From positions 1-16,386 of the forward strand of contig JANWWB010000278.1 in assembly GCA_025056515.1 (NCBI GenBank): a stretch of 16,386 bases of DNA. The letters run 5' to 3'. Below the pieces are notes generated by a model. That model saw nothing but the letters and a program-made list of their open reading frames with translations, ran no database searches and was not told the origin of the DNA. Every line of letters starts with the position of its first letter. The stretch's first letter is position 1. The position numbers were made by a program, and so were the translations under genes. Origin of the DNA: Anaerolineales bacterium. Its GTDB lineage: Bacteria > Chloroflexota > Anaerolineae > Anaerolineales > Villigracilaceae. Positions 6,566 to 14,435 of the stretch are shown here, piece after piece.

Positions 6566-7603
6566 TTATGCCAGACACTTTTCCAAGCCATGAGGAAGAT
6601 CGTTGCGCCAACTGGTAAAGTTATGTCCACCGGAGTATTCGCGATAGGTGACCCGATAGCGCCGCTCTTTGAGCAAGTTGTACATTCGACGATTACCTTC
6701 CAGCAACCACTCAAATTTGCCAACATCCATCCAGATTTCCAATTCAGGTGGTGGAAGGTAGGCAATCAGGTCTTCGACCACCGAATGTAGTTCTGGAACG
6801 AAGAAAGCGCCCGACTGGAGTAAGGCTTTCCCAAAGACCTTAGGCAATCGCAGGGCAGTATAAAGGGCCATCAGACCTCCCATTGAGGCGCCCAGCACTG
6901 CATAAGGTTCCACGCCCGGCGCAGTGAGAGGCAGGTTTTCCTGTGCCAGAGGGATGATATGCTCAAAGATGAAAGCCAAGGTAGCATCCGAACAGGAGTA
7001 TTCCAATCGGCGAGCTGGACCGCCATGGTCCACCAACGCCATAGCAAAGGGCCGAACGCGACGAGCAGCAATCAGGTTATCCAAGATAACATTCAGAGAG
7101 GCGCGACGCAGATAGTCCACACCATCATACACCAAAAGCAGCGGAACAGGCTTTTTAACGGGTGGTTGATAGAGGTACACCGTCCGCTTGCGTCCACAAG
7201 CGTAGCCGCCCGTCTCGATCTGAAAGCGGGTTACGCGTCCGCGAGGCAAACGACGCGCCGGACGCACCAGGTCGGTTGGGCGTGCTTCGGGCATGTAAAA
7301 ATAATGATTCCAATCGCTGACGCCGTTCCAGACCTTGTTGGGATTGAGAGGATCTTGCACGCGTTGACCGGTCTGGGGATCGAGAAACGCATATTCCAAA
7401 TAGGCGTCGCGGGGTAGCTTCAAGCTGACTTGCCAAACATCTGGCGCAGCGCGCGTCATCGGTTGCGGGTCAGCTTCCCAGTTATGCAAGTCCTCAATCA
7501 GAAAAACGGGGGTAGGTCCTTGCCAGAGGAAGGTGGCTGTATCATCCTGGATGACCGGATTGCCTAAGGTACGGGCAAGGGCGAGAAGAGGCAGCGTGGA
7601 CAT
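6566..7603 (-). CDS. Enterochelin-esterase-like alpha/beta hydrolase with N-terminal E-set domain
   Basis: Protein of 345 residues. Residues about 20-105 look like a CBM48/E-set early domain (FLIEDLHNWEADPQPM, DAYLEYAFLDP, DPLNPNKVWNG), as found before esterase-D/Fes-type hydrolases. Residues about 125-345 are the hydrolase: VYLYQPP, LLLVYDGVDYL, nucleophile Ser240 in GASMGG, a candidate acid at Asp293 (WMDVGKFEW) and His327 in SGGHNF. There is no signal peptide, so it is probably cytoplasmic. The start is five bases after the YciI-like stop, suggesting translational coupling, with only a distant AGGA. Relatives hydrolyse siderophore esters, acyl or feruloyl-sugar esters; no siderophore genes are nearby, so substrate is open. 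Confidence 0.85.
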   Translation of the reverse strand: MSTLPLLALARTLGNPVIQDDTATFLWQGPTPVFLIEDLHNWEADPQPMTRAAPDVWQVSLKLPRDAYLEYAFLDPQTGQRVQDPLNPNKVWNGVSDWNHYFYMPEARPTDLVRPARRLPRGRVTRFQIETGGYACGRKRTVYLYQPPVKKPVPLLLVYDGVDYLRRASLNVILDNLIAARRVRPFAMALVDHGGPARRLEYSCSDATLAFIFEHIIPLAQENLPLTAPGVEPYAVLGASMGGLMALYTALRLPKVFGKALLQSGAFFVPELHSVVEDLIAYLPPPELEIWMDVGKFEWLLEGNRRMYNLLKERRYRVTYREYSGGHNFTSWRNDLPHGLEKCLA

Positions 7604-7608
7604 ATGGT

Positions 7609-7899
7609 TCAGATGATCCTAGGAGAAAGCTGCAGAGGGTGCAGCTCGGCAGCCATCAAATTGGCGCGCACGGCTGGGTCGTGGAACATAAATTCGCAAG
7701 CCGCTTGCTCATCTTCTGCCTGGAAGATAACGAAGGCGAACGTATCATCCAGACACAGACCAGTCAGCCGGACAATTCCCAACTCTTGCGCCCGTTTCAG
7801 GTGGGACTCTTGCTCGGCAAGAATGGCTTGTTCCTCCGGGCGAGGATTGTCATACAAACCGTGACGAAAAGGATGGAGCAGGTAGATATAGTCTGGCAT
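7609..7899 (-). CDS. YciI-like protein
   Basis: Protein of 96 residues, the usual YciI size. It starts MPDYIYLLHPFRHGL, has a helix with ESHLKRAQELGIV (His33, corresponding to the conserved His helix), a central strand FAFVIFQAED and the family-typical DPAVRANLMAAELHPLQLSP ending. YciI-like proteins are ferredoxin-fold dimers; some are enzymes (a dehydrochlorinase, for example), most have no known role. I chose ATG 7897-7899, preceded by AGAGAAGA and 11 bases after the upstream stop; the longer frame to 7935 would overlap the phosphoesterase. Part of the - strand run. Confidence 0.85.
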   Translation of the reverse strand: MPDYIYLLHPFRHGLYDNPRPEEQAILAEQESHLKRAQELGIVRLTGLCLDDTFAFVIFQAEDEQAACEFMFHDPAVRANLMAAELHPLQLSPRII

Positions 7900-7910
7900 G
7901 CCAATCTTCT

Positions 7911-9284
7911 CTATTCGGCAAAGGAACTTGACCACGTTTCATAACGGCGACCCTGATGTTCATCTTCTCGATAAAAGACTAAGTAACTCAAAACCTGATA
8001 AGGAATGAATTTCTGCTCTTTGGGTTTGTGAATTGCCAGGTCGAAATAGGTATGCCAGGTGCCCGAGTTGAGATACATCTGGCTGCTCATCCCAGAGGCC
8101 GTGCGGACATAATCGAGCGGTACAACTTCGTGATGATGGGAATGACCATAAACAATATACTGCGCTGTTTTATTCAAAAAAGCTTTTTCACGCAAGGCAT
8201 GTTGCGCTAGCGTGAGGCCTTCGCGCCAGAAGCGCTTGCGAATCCACAAGACCAACTTATTCAAGTCCTCGAAAGAAATCACACTTGTCAGGCCGAACAG
8301 GGCCTCTAGGCCATCTACCACATCGAGTTTGAGAAGCCGGTCGTACTCCCGCACAAAAGGATTTTTCAAAAAATCGCTTCCCAAGTCGTTCCAGATGGCT
8401 TTCAATCTCTTTTGAATGGACAGTTCTACGTTATTCTGCTGCAGTTGACCGCTAATCCAGAGAGGAGCAGCCAAGGCTGGACGGACATTGACCAATTCTC
8501 GCAACGCCGTCACAAGTGCTGGAGGAATGGCATCTTTCATCTCTTCTTCCACGCGCACCGGGAAGCGGTTGATAACCTCCACAGCAAAGGCATCCCCCAA
8601 AGCGGCATGGTCACGACCGTATCTATGGTCGTAGTTGAAGTCATCGTATAGGTCGCCGTGTTGAGCATAGACGCCATGTGCTTGCAACGTCGTATCCAGT
8701 GGCGTCAGTTCGAAAGACTGGTGAGGAAAAGGACCGGGGGGATTGGCCAATCCCAATGCCTGACGCACCTTGTCCCGAATACGCTCGAACTCTTTGCCGG
8801 ACAAGTGGTAGAACCAATCATGATTTCCCACCATATAGTAGAGATTGACGCGCACAGGGACACTTCTAAGAGCAAAACGAGCCGGTTGACCTTCTCGATT
8901 GGCCGGTGGCAGACTCAAGAAAGCGCCTGTTGTGGTTAAATTTTTGAGCAGGCGAATTGACCGTTCGTTGTGTTTGAGAATATCTTCGGTGATTTCATCC
9001 ACCGTGCGAATGAATTCGGGTTCGTGCACCTCGCTCCAAGGGCGGATGGAAGTGGGTGCCCCGTCCTTGTGTTTCAACCATAAGGTGGAGTGCTGTACAT
9101 CCAGAATGTCGCCCAAGAGGACGATATTCACCTCTTCAAGTGGGTGGTAACGGCCGCCCTTACGATGCGAGGCCCGTTGCACAAGTTCGCGCAAGCGATC
9201 GACAAATAGTCGAAAGGCCGCTGGTGAAATGGACTGACCGCATGTTCCATCGGTCAGATGCAGATCGCTGATGATAATGAGCAC
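7911..9284 (-). CDS. Large calcineurin-like metallophosphoesterase with a long internal insertion
   Basis: Protein of 457 residues, nearly twice the size of a minimal phosphoesterase. Metal-site motifs are present in order: SDLHL (Asp7, His9), LLGDILDV (Asp59), VGNHDW (Asn154, His155), QHGDLYD (His209) and YGHSHHH (His381, His383), followed by NSGTWH. Between His209 and His381 lies about 165 residues of mostly helical sequence (for example RVEEEMKDAIPPALVTALR) with no motif I recognise; the segment 60-150 is also longer than usual. Start is GTG 9282-9284 with AAGGAG seven bases upstream. No signal peptide. Substrate unknown. It lies 33 bases downstream of the carbonic-anhydrase-like gene and 11 bases upstream of the YciI-like gene. 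Confidence 0.9.
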   Translation of the reverse strand: MLIIISDLHLTDGTCGQSISPAAFRLFVDRLRELVQRASHRKGGRYHPLEEVNIVLLGDILDVQHSTLWLKHKDGAPTSIRPWSEVHEPEFIRTVDEITEDILKHNERSIRLLKNLTTTGAFLSLPPANREGQPARFALRSVPVRVNLYYMVGNHDWFYHLSGKEFERIRDKVRQALGLANPPGPFPHQSFELTPLDTTLQAHGVYAQHGDLYDDFNYDHRYGRDHAALGDAFAVEVINRFPVRVEEEMKDAIPPALVTALRELVNVRPALAAPLWISGQLQQNNVELSIQKRLKAIWNDLGSDFLKNPFVREYDRLLKLDVVDGLEALFGLTSVISFEDLNKLVLWIRKRFWREGLTLAQHALREKAFLNKTAQYIVYGHSHHHEVVPLDYVRTASGMSSQMYLNSGTWHTYFDLAIHKPKEQKFIPYQVLSYLVFYREDEHQGRRYETWSSSFAE

Positions 9285-9317
9285 ACTCCACTCCTTACTG
9301 GGTTCTGCACGGGACGA

Positions 9318-9683
9318 TCAGACCACAGGTTCAAAGGAACCGTCCAAATGCAAGTAATAGAGGTCAACCTCCATGTCGGGGAAAGCGCTCTGAACCTGTT
9401 GCCTGGCCCGACGTAAATCGGCAGCGTGACGTTCCGCCGTACCGGCCATGCCGTATGCGCCGCAATCCTCATGGTTGATGAGAACAGCCCTGCCGATCGC
9501 GTGTAAGCGATGCGAAAGCTCAATTTGCTTCATAACGAAGTCTAGGTCAAAAACACCACCTGCCACCGAAAGACGGTCATACTGACCATGCCCTAGTTCA
9601 CGTTGCAGCCAATCGTCAAGAAATTTTTGCAGGCGGAAGTCCATACAATGTACAACGATAGCCTGAGTTGCATGTTTGGTCAT
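9318..9683 (-). CDS. Small carbonic-anhydrase-like protein
   Basis: Protein of 121 residues. It keeps the beta-carbonic-anhydrase metal-site pattern: Cys13-x-Asp15-x-Arg17 (HCMDFR) and His71-x-x-Cys74 (NHEDCGAYG), with AGGVFDLDFV between. It is much shorter than a true beta-carbonic anhydrase (about 200 residues), matching the putative carbonic anhydrase 2 group, for which I know no proven function. ATG has AAGGAG seven bases upstream. It is the first gene of the closely spaced - strand run; 101 bases separate it from the hydantoinase stop, and I could not find a convincing promoter there. Zinc binding is likely, CO2 hydration is only possible. Confidence 0.8.
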   Translation of the reverse strand: MTKHATQAIVVHCMDFRLQKFLDDWLQRELGHGQYDRLSVAGGVFDLDFVMKQIELSHRLHAIGRAVLINHEDCGAYGMAGTAERHAADLRRARQQVQSAFPDMEVDLYYLHLDGSFEPVV

Positions 9684-9784
9684 TCTTTCTCCTTGTTCCT
9701 GAGGCTACTCTCGCTTGGCCGTAATACAAACATGCTGCCAATCAACCTAGGTCGGCTCATTACTTTTGCCAGACGAGACTTTCC

Positions 9785-11203
9785 TCATAAAAATTCACCG
9801 CTGCTCCGGCGCGGCAGGAATTGTCCATCGCCAGATTTGCCCAGCCAACGTTCTCCGTCTACAATCAACTTGCCGCGCAAAAATACTTTCTCGGGATAGC
9901 CGGTGAGCTCCCACCCCTCATAAAGATTGTAATCGGTGCGCTGATGGGAAAGGGCGACACCGTACTTGACTTTTTTGTTCGGGTCCCAAATGACGATGTC
10001 TGCATCTGAACCGGGGAGCAGCGCTCCTTTGCGCGGGTACAGGCCGAAAATTTTTGCCGGATTGGTCGAAGTGAGTGCTACAAACTGCTGCGGCGTCAAT
10101 TTGCCGGAGACAACTCCCGCTGTCCAGAGAACCGGTAGACGATCTTGCACTCCCGGTAAGCCATTCGGGATTTTGGTGAAATCGTCCTTGCCCAGTTCTT
10201 TGCCTGGGATTGCGACCGGTTTTCCCTCATAAAGGATTGGCTTTGTTCCATCGAAAAAGAAGGGACAATGGTCAGTGCCGACCGTCTGGAGTGTTCCGTC
10301 CATCAATCCCTGCCATAAGCGGTTGTTATCAGCAGAGGTACGCATAGGTGGGGAGCATATCCATTTTGCCCCATCCGGCCGCTTGAGGTCCTCCTCGGTA
10401 AAGAAAAGGTATTGTGGGCAGGTCTCGCCCATGGCGCGCACGCCTCGCTCGCGGGCATAGCGCAACATATCCACCTCGCCCGCTGCGTTCATGTGAACAA
10501 TGTAAATCGGAGCATCGGCTTGAGCAGCCAGGGCGCACGCACGCAGAGTAGCCTCCACTGCGCCCCAAGCCGGCCGAGTGCGAGCATGCCAGATAGGTTC
10601 GGTATGGCCCGCGGCAAGCGCCTGGGTGGTCAAGACTTCGATAACGTCACCATTTTCGGCATGGATCAGGACCAACATGTCATGCTGGCGGGCAATTTGT
10701 AAAGCTTTGAAAATGCTACCGTCGTCCAGGCGCAAGCGGTTGTTATAGGCGGTAAAGACTTTGAGCGAGGCAATCCCCCACTCCGGCAAACGTGGTATCT
10801 CGGCGGCAATATTTGAATCGAAGCGGGTTAGATTCATGTGAGCCGTATAGTCCACAGCAGCTTTGGCAGCTTTTTCGCGCCAGGCCTCCACAGATTCGTG
10901 CAGGGTGGGGAAATCTAAGGAGACGAAGTCGATAACGGTTGTCGTTCCTCCAAACGCTGCGGCTTTGGTCCCGGTGTAGTGGTCGTCTGAGGAAACCGTG
11001 CCAAACATCGGCAAGTCGAAATGTGTATGTGGGTCTATGCCGCCTGGCAAGATGAACTTACCGGAAGCGTCCACCACCGTCTCGACATTCTTAGCAGAAA
11101 CCGCCTCAATCGCGACAATCTTTTCCCCTTCAATCAGCAAATCGACCTGACGAGATTCTTGGTCGGTGATCAATGTGCCATTTTTGATCAAGATTCTACT
11201 CAT
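9785..11203 (-). CDS. hydA: Dihydropyrimidinase / D-hydantoinase
   Basis: Protein of 472 residues, right for the family. It is a cyclic amidohydrolase opening dihydropyrimidine or hydantoin rings. The binuclear zinc site is complete: His59 and His61 (DPHTHFDLP), Lys148 (SLKVFTAY, the carboxylated lysine), His181 (LIHAENGD), His237 (IVHMNAAGE) and Asp311 (GTDHCPF). The N-terminus MSRILIKNGTLITD is typical. I chose ATG 11201-11203, preceded by GAGGTGG; the frame stays open to 11449 but the extra 82 residues lack family features. It is cytoplasmic. No carbamoylase or pyrimidine-degradation partner is nearby, so it could act in pyrimidine salvage or on other cyclic amides. Confidence 0.93.
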   Translation of the reverse strand: MSRILIKNGTLITDQESRQVDLLIEGEKIVAIEAVSAKNVETVVDASGKFILPGGIDPHTHFDLPMFGTVSSDDHYTGTKAAAFGGTTTVIDFVSLDFPTLHESVEAWREKAAKAAVDYTAHMNLTRFDSNIAAEIPRLPEWGIASLKVFTAYNNRLRLDDGSIFKALQIARQHDMLVLIHAENGDVIEVLTTQALAAGHTEPIWHARTRPAWGAVEATLRACALAAQADAPIYIVHMNAAGEVDMLRYARERGVRAMGETCPQYLFFTEEDLKRPDGAKWICSPPMRTSADNNRLWQGLMDGTLQTVGTDHCPFFFDGTKPILYEGKPVAIPGKELGKDDFTKIPNGLPGVQDRLPVLWTAGVVSGKLTPQQFVALTSTNPAKIFGLYPRKGALLPGSDADIVIWDPNKKVKYGVALSHQRTDYNLYEGWELTGYPEKVFLRGKLIVDGERWLGKSGDGQFLPRRSSGEFL

Positions 11204-11547
11204 ATCCACCTCGCTTGTTGATAGGTATAAGAGCAGTACAAAGACAGGAACATTAAGGGATGTTTCCGAAAACCGAACTATGAATTTTGCCGAGCAGGAC
11301 AACCAATCAAATAACTCTTTCCCTAATTTTACGTCAATTTGCGCAGGAAATAAGACAAGATTGTCGGGCATACGGTTCTTGCTCTCTCGATGTGAGGGCA
11401 TTCCCTCTTGCCGGTCTGTGGCCGAAAATTCTGGCAGACTTGCAACCATTCACACCCCTTGAAGGTCGATGTCAAATGGATGTTCAGGGCCCAGGCACTT
11501 TCTCCCCTCTCTGTGTTCTTTAAGGAGCAAAAAGCATCTCCCCCCTT
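11204..11547. other. Spacer with no evident gene
   Basis: Between the hydantoinase start and the GGDEF relic. TTGACG occurs on the - strand at about 11331-11336, but no good -10 lies at the right distance. Open frames crossing this stretch lack ribosome sites and family motifs. I see no terminator hairpin or repeat. Confidence 0.5.
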
Positions 11548-11649
11548 CACGATTCGGCCAGGATGCAACCAGGTTGGCCGTTGTTTTTTTGCCCGATACA
11601 TGGCGAGATCCGCTTTTCTGAGCAAAGTTTGAGCATCGGTGCATGAAAT
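11548..11649 (-). pseudogene. Relic of the C-terminus of a GGDEF (diguanylate cyclase) gene
   Basis: On the - strand 11584-11640 encodes TDAQTLLRKADLAMYRAKK, the hallmark last helix of GGDEF domains. The rest of the domain (GGDEF motif, metal site) is missing, because the RlmB gene begins on the other strand at 11679. Directly after AK there is a run of seven A (11584-11590). Removing one A would give AKNNGQPGCILAES and then a stop at 11548-11550, which fits the usual GGDEF ending much better than the actual frame. So this is both truncated and frameshifted. Family assignment rests on one short but very characteristic motif. Confidence 0.65.
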
Positions 11650-11671
11650 CGATGTCATTTGCAGGTAAAAT
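11643..11671 (+). promoter_or_regulatory. Promoter of the RlmB-type methyltransferase gene, implying leaderless mRNA
   Basis: ATGAAA (11643-11648, four of six matches to TTGACA), a 17-base spacer, then TAAAAT (11666-11671). The GTG start follows seven bases later, so transcription would start at or next to the start codon. It abuts, and at its left end overlaps, the GGDEF relic. Confidence 0.55.
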
Positions 11672-11678
11672 ACATCTT

Positions 11679-12431
11679 GTGAAAGAATTCCTGTACTCCC
11701 GCAATGCCGTCTATGAGACCCTGCGCGCCCAACGACGACAGGTCTTTGGCTTGCAAGTGGCAGAGGGCGCGCAAGAGAAAGGGCGGCTGGCCGAGATTTT
11801 GCGCCTGGCGGAGGAACGTCGCATTCCTGTCCGCCGTGTTCCACGCTTAGCGCTTGATAAAATCCAACCCGCCCATCAAGGCGTCATCCTTGAAGCCGGC
11901 GCTTATCCTTATGTGACCTTAGCCGATATCCTAGACCTCGCCGACTGCTGCGGTGAACCGCCTTTTCTGCTCCTGCTCGACACACTCAACGACCCGCAGA
12001 ACTTCGGGACGCTGCTGCGTACTGCTGAGGCAGTAGGCGTACACGGCGTCTTGCTCCCTTTGGCGCGGACGGTGGAGGTAACACCTGCGGTCGTCAATGC
12101 CTCCTCAGGGGCATCCGAACATTTGCTCATCGCACGCATGAATCTCTCCCAGGCGATTGATGAACTACGCGAAGCGGGCGTTTGGACCATTGGCCTGGAC
12201 CAAGCTCCTGAGTCTCGTCTCCCGTCTGAAGTCAGCTGGATGGGCGGAGGGCTGGCACTCGTCGTCGGCTCGGAGGGTGCGGGAATCCGTCCACTGGTCA
12301 AATCGAAGTGTGATTTCCTCGTCCGCCTACCGATGCAAGGCAAAATCGAATCGCTCAATGCCGCCGTCGCCGGCTCGGTGGCACTCTATCTTGCTTACCT
12401 TGCTCGTCAACAACCGATTACTCACGGATAA
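11679..12431 (+). CDS. rlmB: TrmH-family rRNA 2'-O-ribose methyltransferase, RlmB-like
   Basis: Protein of 250 residues. An N-terminal substrate-binding domain (about 1-75: VKEFLYSRNAVYETLRAQRR, HQGVILEAGAYPY) is followed by a SPOUT knot domain with the three family motifs: DPQNFGTLLRTA (105-116), LVVGSEGAGI (194-203) and LPMQGKIESLNAAVA (217-231). RlmB uses S-adenosylmethionine to methylate a guanosine in the 23S rRNA peptidyl-transferase region; paralogues modify other sites, so exact target is inferred. I chose GTG 11679 rather than ATG 11643, because relatives begin with (M/V)xEFLYGRNAV, no ribosome site precedes either codon, and a promoter ends seven bases before the GTG. First gene of the + strand group; 32 bases separate it from the glucosidase. 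Confidence 0.88.
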   Translation: MKEFLYSRNAVYETLRAQRRQVFGLQVAEGAQEKGRLAEILRLAEERRIPVRRVPRLALDKIQPAHQGVILEAGAYPYVTLADILDLADCCGEPPFLLLLDTLNDPQNFGTLLRTAEAVGVHGVLLPLARTVEVTPAVVNASSGASEHLLIARMNLSQAIDELREAGVWTIGLDQAPESRLPSEVSWMGGGLALVVGSEGAGIRPLVKSKCDFLVRLPMQGKIESLNAAVAGSVALYLAYLARQQPITHG

Positions 12432-12463
12432 CTATCCCATGAAACCTGAACACTGGAGTTCAT

Positions 12464-13789
12464 ATGCCATCTGCATCCTTTCACTTCCCCAAAGGCTTCC
12501 TGTGGGGCTGCGCCACAGCGGCCCATCAGGTCGAAGGCAATAATACCAACAACAATTGGTATCGCTGGGAACAGGAGGGGCACACCAAACACACATCCGG
12601 CCTGGCTTGCGATTGGTGGGGTGGGCGTTGGAAGGAGGATTTCAACCGCGCCGCCGAAGCCGGGCAGAATGCCCATCGTCTCTCGGTTGAGTGGAGTCGA
12701 ATCCAGCCTGCACCCGATCGCTGGGATGAAGATGCCCTCGAGCGATATCGCGCTATGCTCCGTGGCTTGCATGAGCGCGGCATGACCCCGCTGGTCAGCC
12801 TGCACCACTTTACCGACCCGCTCTGGCTTTCTGAGAGGGGCGGCTGGGAAAGCGAGGCGGTCGTCCCGCTCTTCGAGAAGTTTGTCCGCAAGACGGTCGA
12901 GGCACTCAAGGAGTATTGCACGCTCTGGTGCACTATCAACGAGCCAAACATCTACGCCCTGAGTGGCTACCTGACCGGAGACTTTCCGCCAGGCAAGCAG
13001 GATAACAGACTGGCGGTGCGCGTGCTGACCAATATGCTGCGCGGCCACGCCGCCGCCTACCGCACTATCCACCAGATTCAGCCCGAGGCGCGTGTCGGCT
13101 ACGCCCTGCACTACCGTCCGCAGGTCCCGGCCAATCCGGCCTCGCCGCTCGACCGGCTGATGCGCAATATCCGTTACAGCGGCATCAACCTAGGTTTCCC
13201 GACCGGTATCAGCACCGGAGTGATGCGTACGCCGCTCGGCAACTTCCGCATCCCAGAGGCCAAAGGGACACAGGATTACCTCGGCTTGAACTACTACTCG
13301 GTGGACACGGTTGCCTTCGACCTGCGCCGTCCGCGCGAGCTTTTCACCCGCGCCTTCTACCCGAAGGACGCCGACCTCAGCCCGACCGGATTCATCGCCA
13401 ACATCCCCGAAGGCTTGTTTGAGAGCATCCGCTGGGCACAGCGCACCTACCCCAACCTGCCCATTCTGATCACCGAGAATGGTGTGGAAGACCCGGATGA
13501 TCGCCTGCGTCCGCGCTACCTGGTACAGCACATCCATCAGATGTGGCGGGCGGTCAATTTCAACTGGCCGGTCAAGGGCTACTTCCATTGGTCGCTGGTG
13601 GACAACTTCGAATGGGAACGCGGCTGGACGCAGCGCTTCGGCCTGTGGGGTCTCGACCCTGAGACGCAGAAACGCATCCGCCGCCCTTCGGTTGATCTTT
13701 ATGCGGCCATCTGCAAGGAAAACGGCCTGACAAGCGAAATGGTACAGCAATACTGCCCAGAAGTCTTCGAAACGATCTTCCCGGGCTAG
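12464..13789 (+). CDS. Glycoside hydrolase family 1 beta-glucosidase/galactosidase
   Basis: Protein of 441 residues, the usual GH1 size, without signal peptide, so it acts on imported oligosaccharides in the cytoplasm. Key features: KGFLWGCATAAHQVEG at the N-terminus, acid/base Glu160 in TINEPN, NYYSVD near 276, nucleophile Glu338 in LITENGV and the aglycone-side KGYFHWSLVDNFEWERGW (371-388). This is a retaining mechanism. ATG is preceded by TGGAG. The pocket around His-rich LHHF (113-116) is typical for beta-glucosidases, but many GH1 enzymes also cleave beta-galactosides or fucosides. It looks more GC-rich than its neighbours by eye, as does the following nitroreductase. No sugar transporter is beside it. 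Confidence 0.95.
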   Translation: MPSASFHFPKGFLWGCATAAHQVEGNNTNNNWYRWEQEGHTKHTSGLACDWWGGRWKEDFNRAAEAGQNAHRLSVEWSRIQPAPDRWDEDALERYRAMLRGLHERGMTPLVSLHHFTDPLWLSERGGWESEAVVPLFEKFVRKTVEALKEYCTLWCTINEPNIYALSGYLTGDFPPGKQDNRLAVRVLTNMLRGHAAAYRTIHQIQPEARVGYALHYRPQVPANPASPLDRLMRNIRYSGINLGFPTGISTGVMRTPLGNFRIPEAKGTQDYLGLNYYSVDTVAFDLRRPRELFTRAFYPKDADLSPTGFIANIPEGLFESIRWAQRTYPNLPILITENGVEDPDDRLRPRYLVQHIHQMWRAVNFNWPVKGYFHWSLVDNFEWERGWTQRFGLWGLDPETQKRIRRPSVDLYAAICKENGLTSEMVQQYCPEVFETIFPG

Positions 13790-13799
13790 ACAGTGTAGA

Positions 13800-13819
13800 C
13801 CGTAGGGCGCTCTCTACGG
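13800..13819 (+). other. Small inverted repeat between the GH1 and nitroreductase genes
   Basis: CCGTAG (13800-13805) pairs with CTACGG (13814-13819) around an 8-base loop, 10 bases after the glucosidase stop and 20 bases before the nitroreductase ATG. There is no U tract, so it is not a normal intrinsic terminator; it could stabilise the transcript end or be chance. Confidence 0.35.
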
Positions 13820-13839
13820 CAATTCTCACCCACCTTATT

Positions 13840-14355
13840 ATGGACTCCGCCCTTGAAATCATCTTCCGCCGCCGGAGCATCCGCAAATACACTGAACAGC
13901 CGGTTGAGCCGGAAAAACTTGATTTGCTCCTTCAGGCCGCGATGGCGGCTCCTTCGGCGATGAACTGCAAGCCATGGGAATTTGTGGTCGTCACCGAACC
14001 CGAAAAACTAGCGCAGTTCCGCAAGAGGCTCATCTTTGGTAACCGCAACGCTCCGGCGGCGATCGTCGTCTGCGGCAACCCGTCGCTTTCGGCCAATCCG
14101 GCGGCGCGGCTCTTTTGGGAACAGGACTGCTCGGCGGCAGTCGAGAACATCCTATTGGCCGCAGTCGGATTGGGGTTGGGAACAGTCTGGGTGGGGGTGC
14201 ATCCGGTCAAAGAGTTCGAGCAGGTTGTGCGCCAGGTGGTCGGCCTGCCGCGTCACGTCACGCCGCTGGCGCTGGTCTATGTCGGCTATCCCGCTGAGGA
14301 GAAGCCACCGCGTACCCAGTACGACCCCAAGCGCGTGCATTGGCAAACTTATTAA
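13840..14355 (+). CDS. Nitroreductase-family FMN oxidoreductase
   Basis: Protein of 171 residues, a short nitroreductase. The FMN-binding N-terminus is RRRSIRKYTEQPVEPEKL with AAPSAMNCKPWEFVVV following (about 36-51), and the late FMN/dimer motif is GLGLGTVWVGVHPV. Family members are homodimeric and use NAD(P)H to reduce nitro groups, quinones or flavins; physiological substrate is unknown here. The C-terminal GYPAEEKPP ending is typical. The ATG has no ribosome site (preceding bases CACCTTATT), so start signals differ from most neighbours, and translation may depend on reading through from the glucosidase mRNA. It lies 50 bases downstream of the GH1 gene. Confidence 0.9.
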   Translation: MDSALEIIFRRRSIRKYTEQPVEPEKLDLLLQAAMAAPSAMNCKPWEFVVVTEPEKLAQFRKRLIFGNRNAPAAIVVCGNPSLSANPAARLFWEQDCSAAVENILLAAVGLGLGTVWVGVHPVKEFEQVVRQVVGLPRHVTPLALVYVGYPAEEKPPRTQYDPKRVHWQTY

Positions 14356-14435
14356 AAATCTCCCTTTTTGTTCTCTCTTGTGGGAAAAGACCAGAAAGTC
14401 CAAAACAAGACTGAAATTGTTTCGAGGAGGACGGA

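Noticed and set aside
9684..9784. Possible promoter for the seven-gene run (TTGATT ... TATTAC)
   Set aside because: The spacing between the boxes is only 13 bases, too short for a standard promoter.
11204..11449. N-terminal extension of the hydantoinase frame by 82 residues
   Set aside because: No family similarity and no ribosome site at the upstream starts, whereas ATG 11201-11203 has GAGGTGG and the normal family N-terminus.
11329..11844. 171-residue open frame on the - strand crossing the start of the RlmB-type gene
   Set aside because: Only its middle (about 11584-11649) resembles a protein family (GGDEF helix). Its upstream half is the antisense of the RlmB gene and it has no start signal, so it is a relic, not a gene.
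12422..13111. 229-residue open frame on the - strand opposite the glucosidase
   Set aside because: It is the antisense shadow of a clear GH1 gene with catalytic residues in place; long antisense frames are expected in GC-rich genes.
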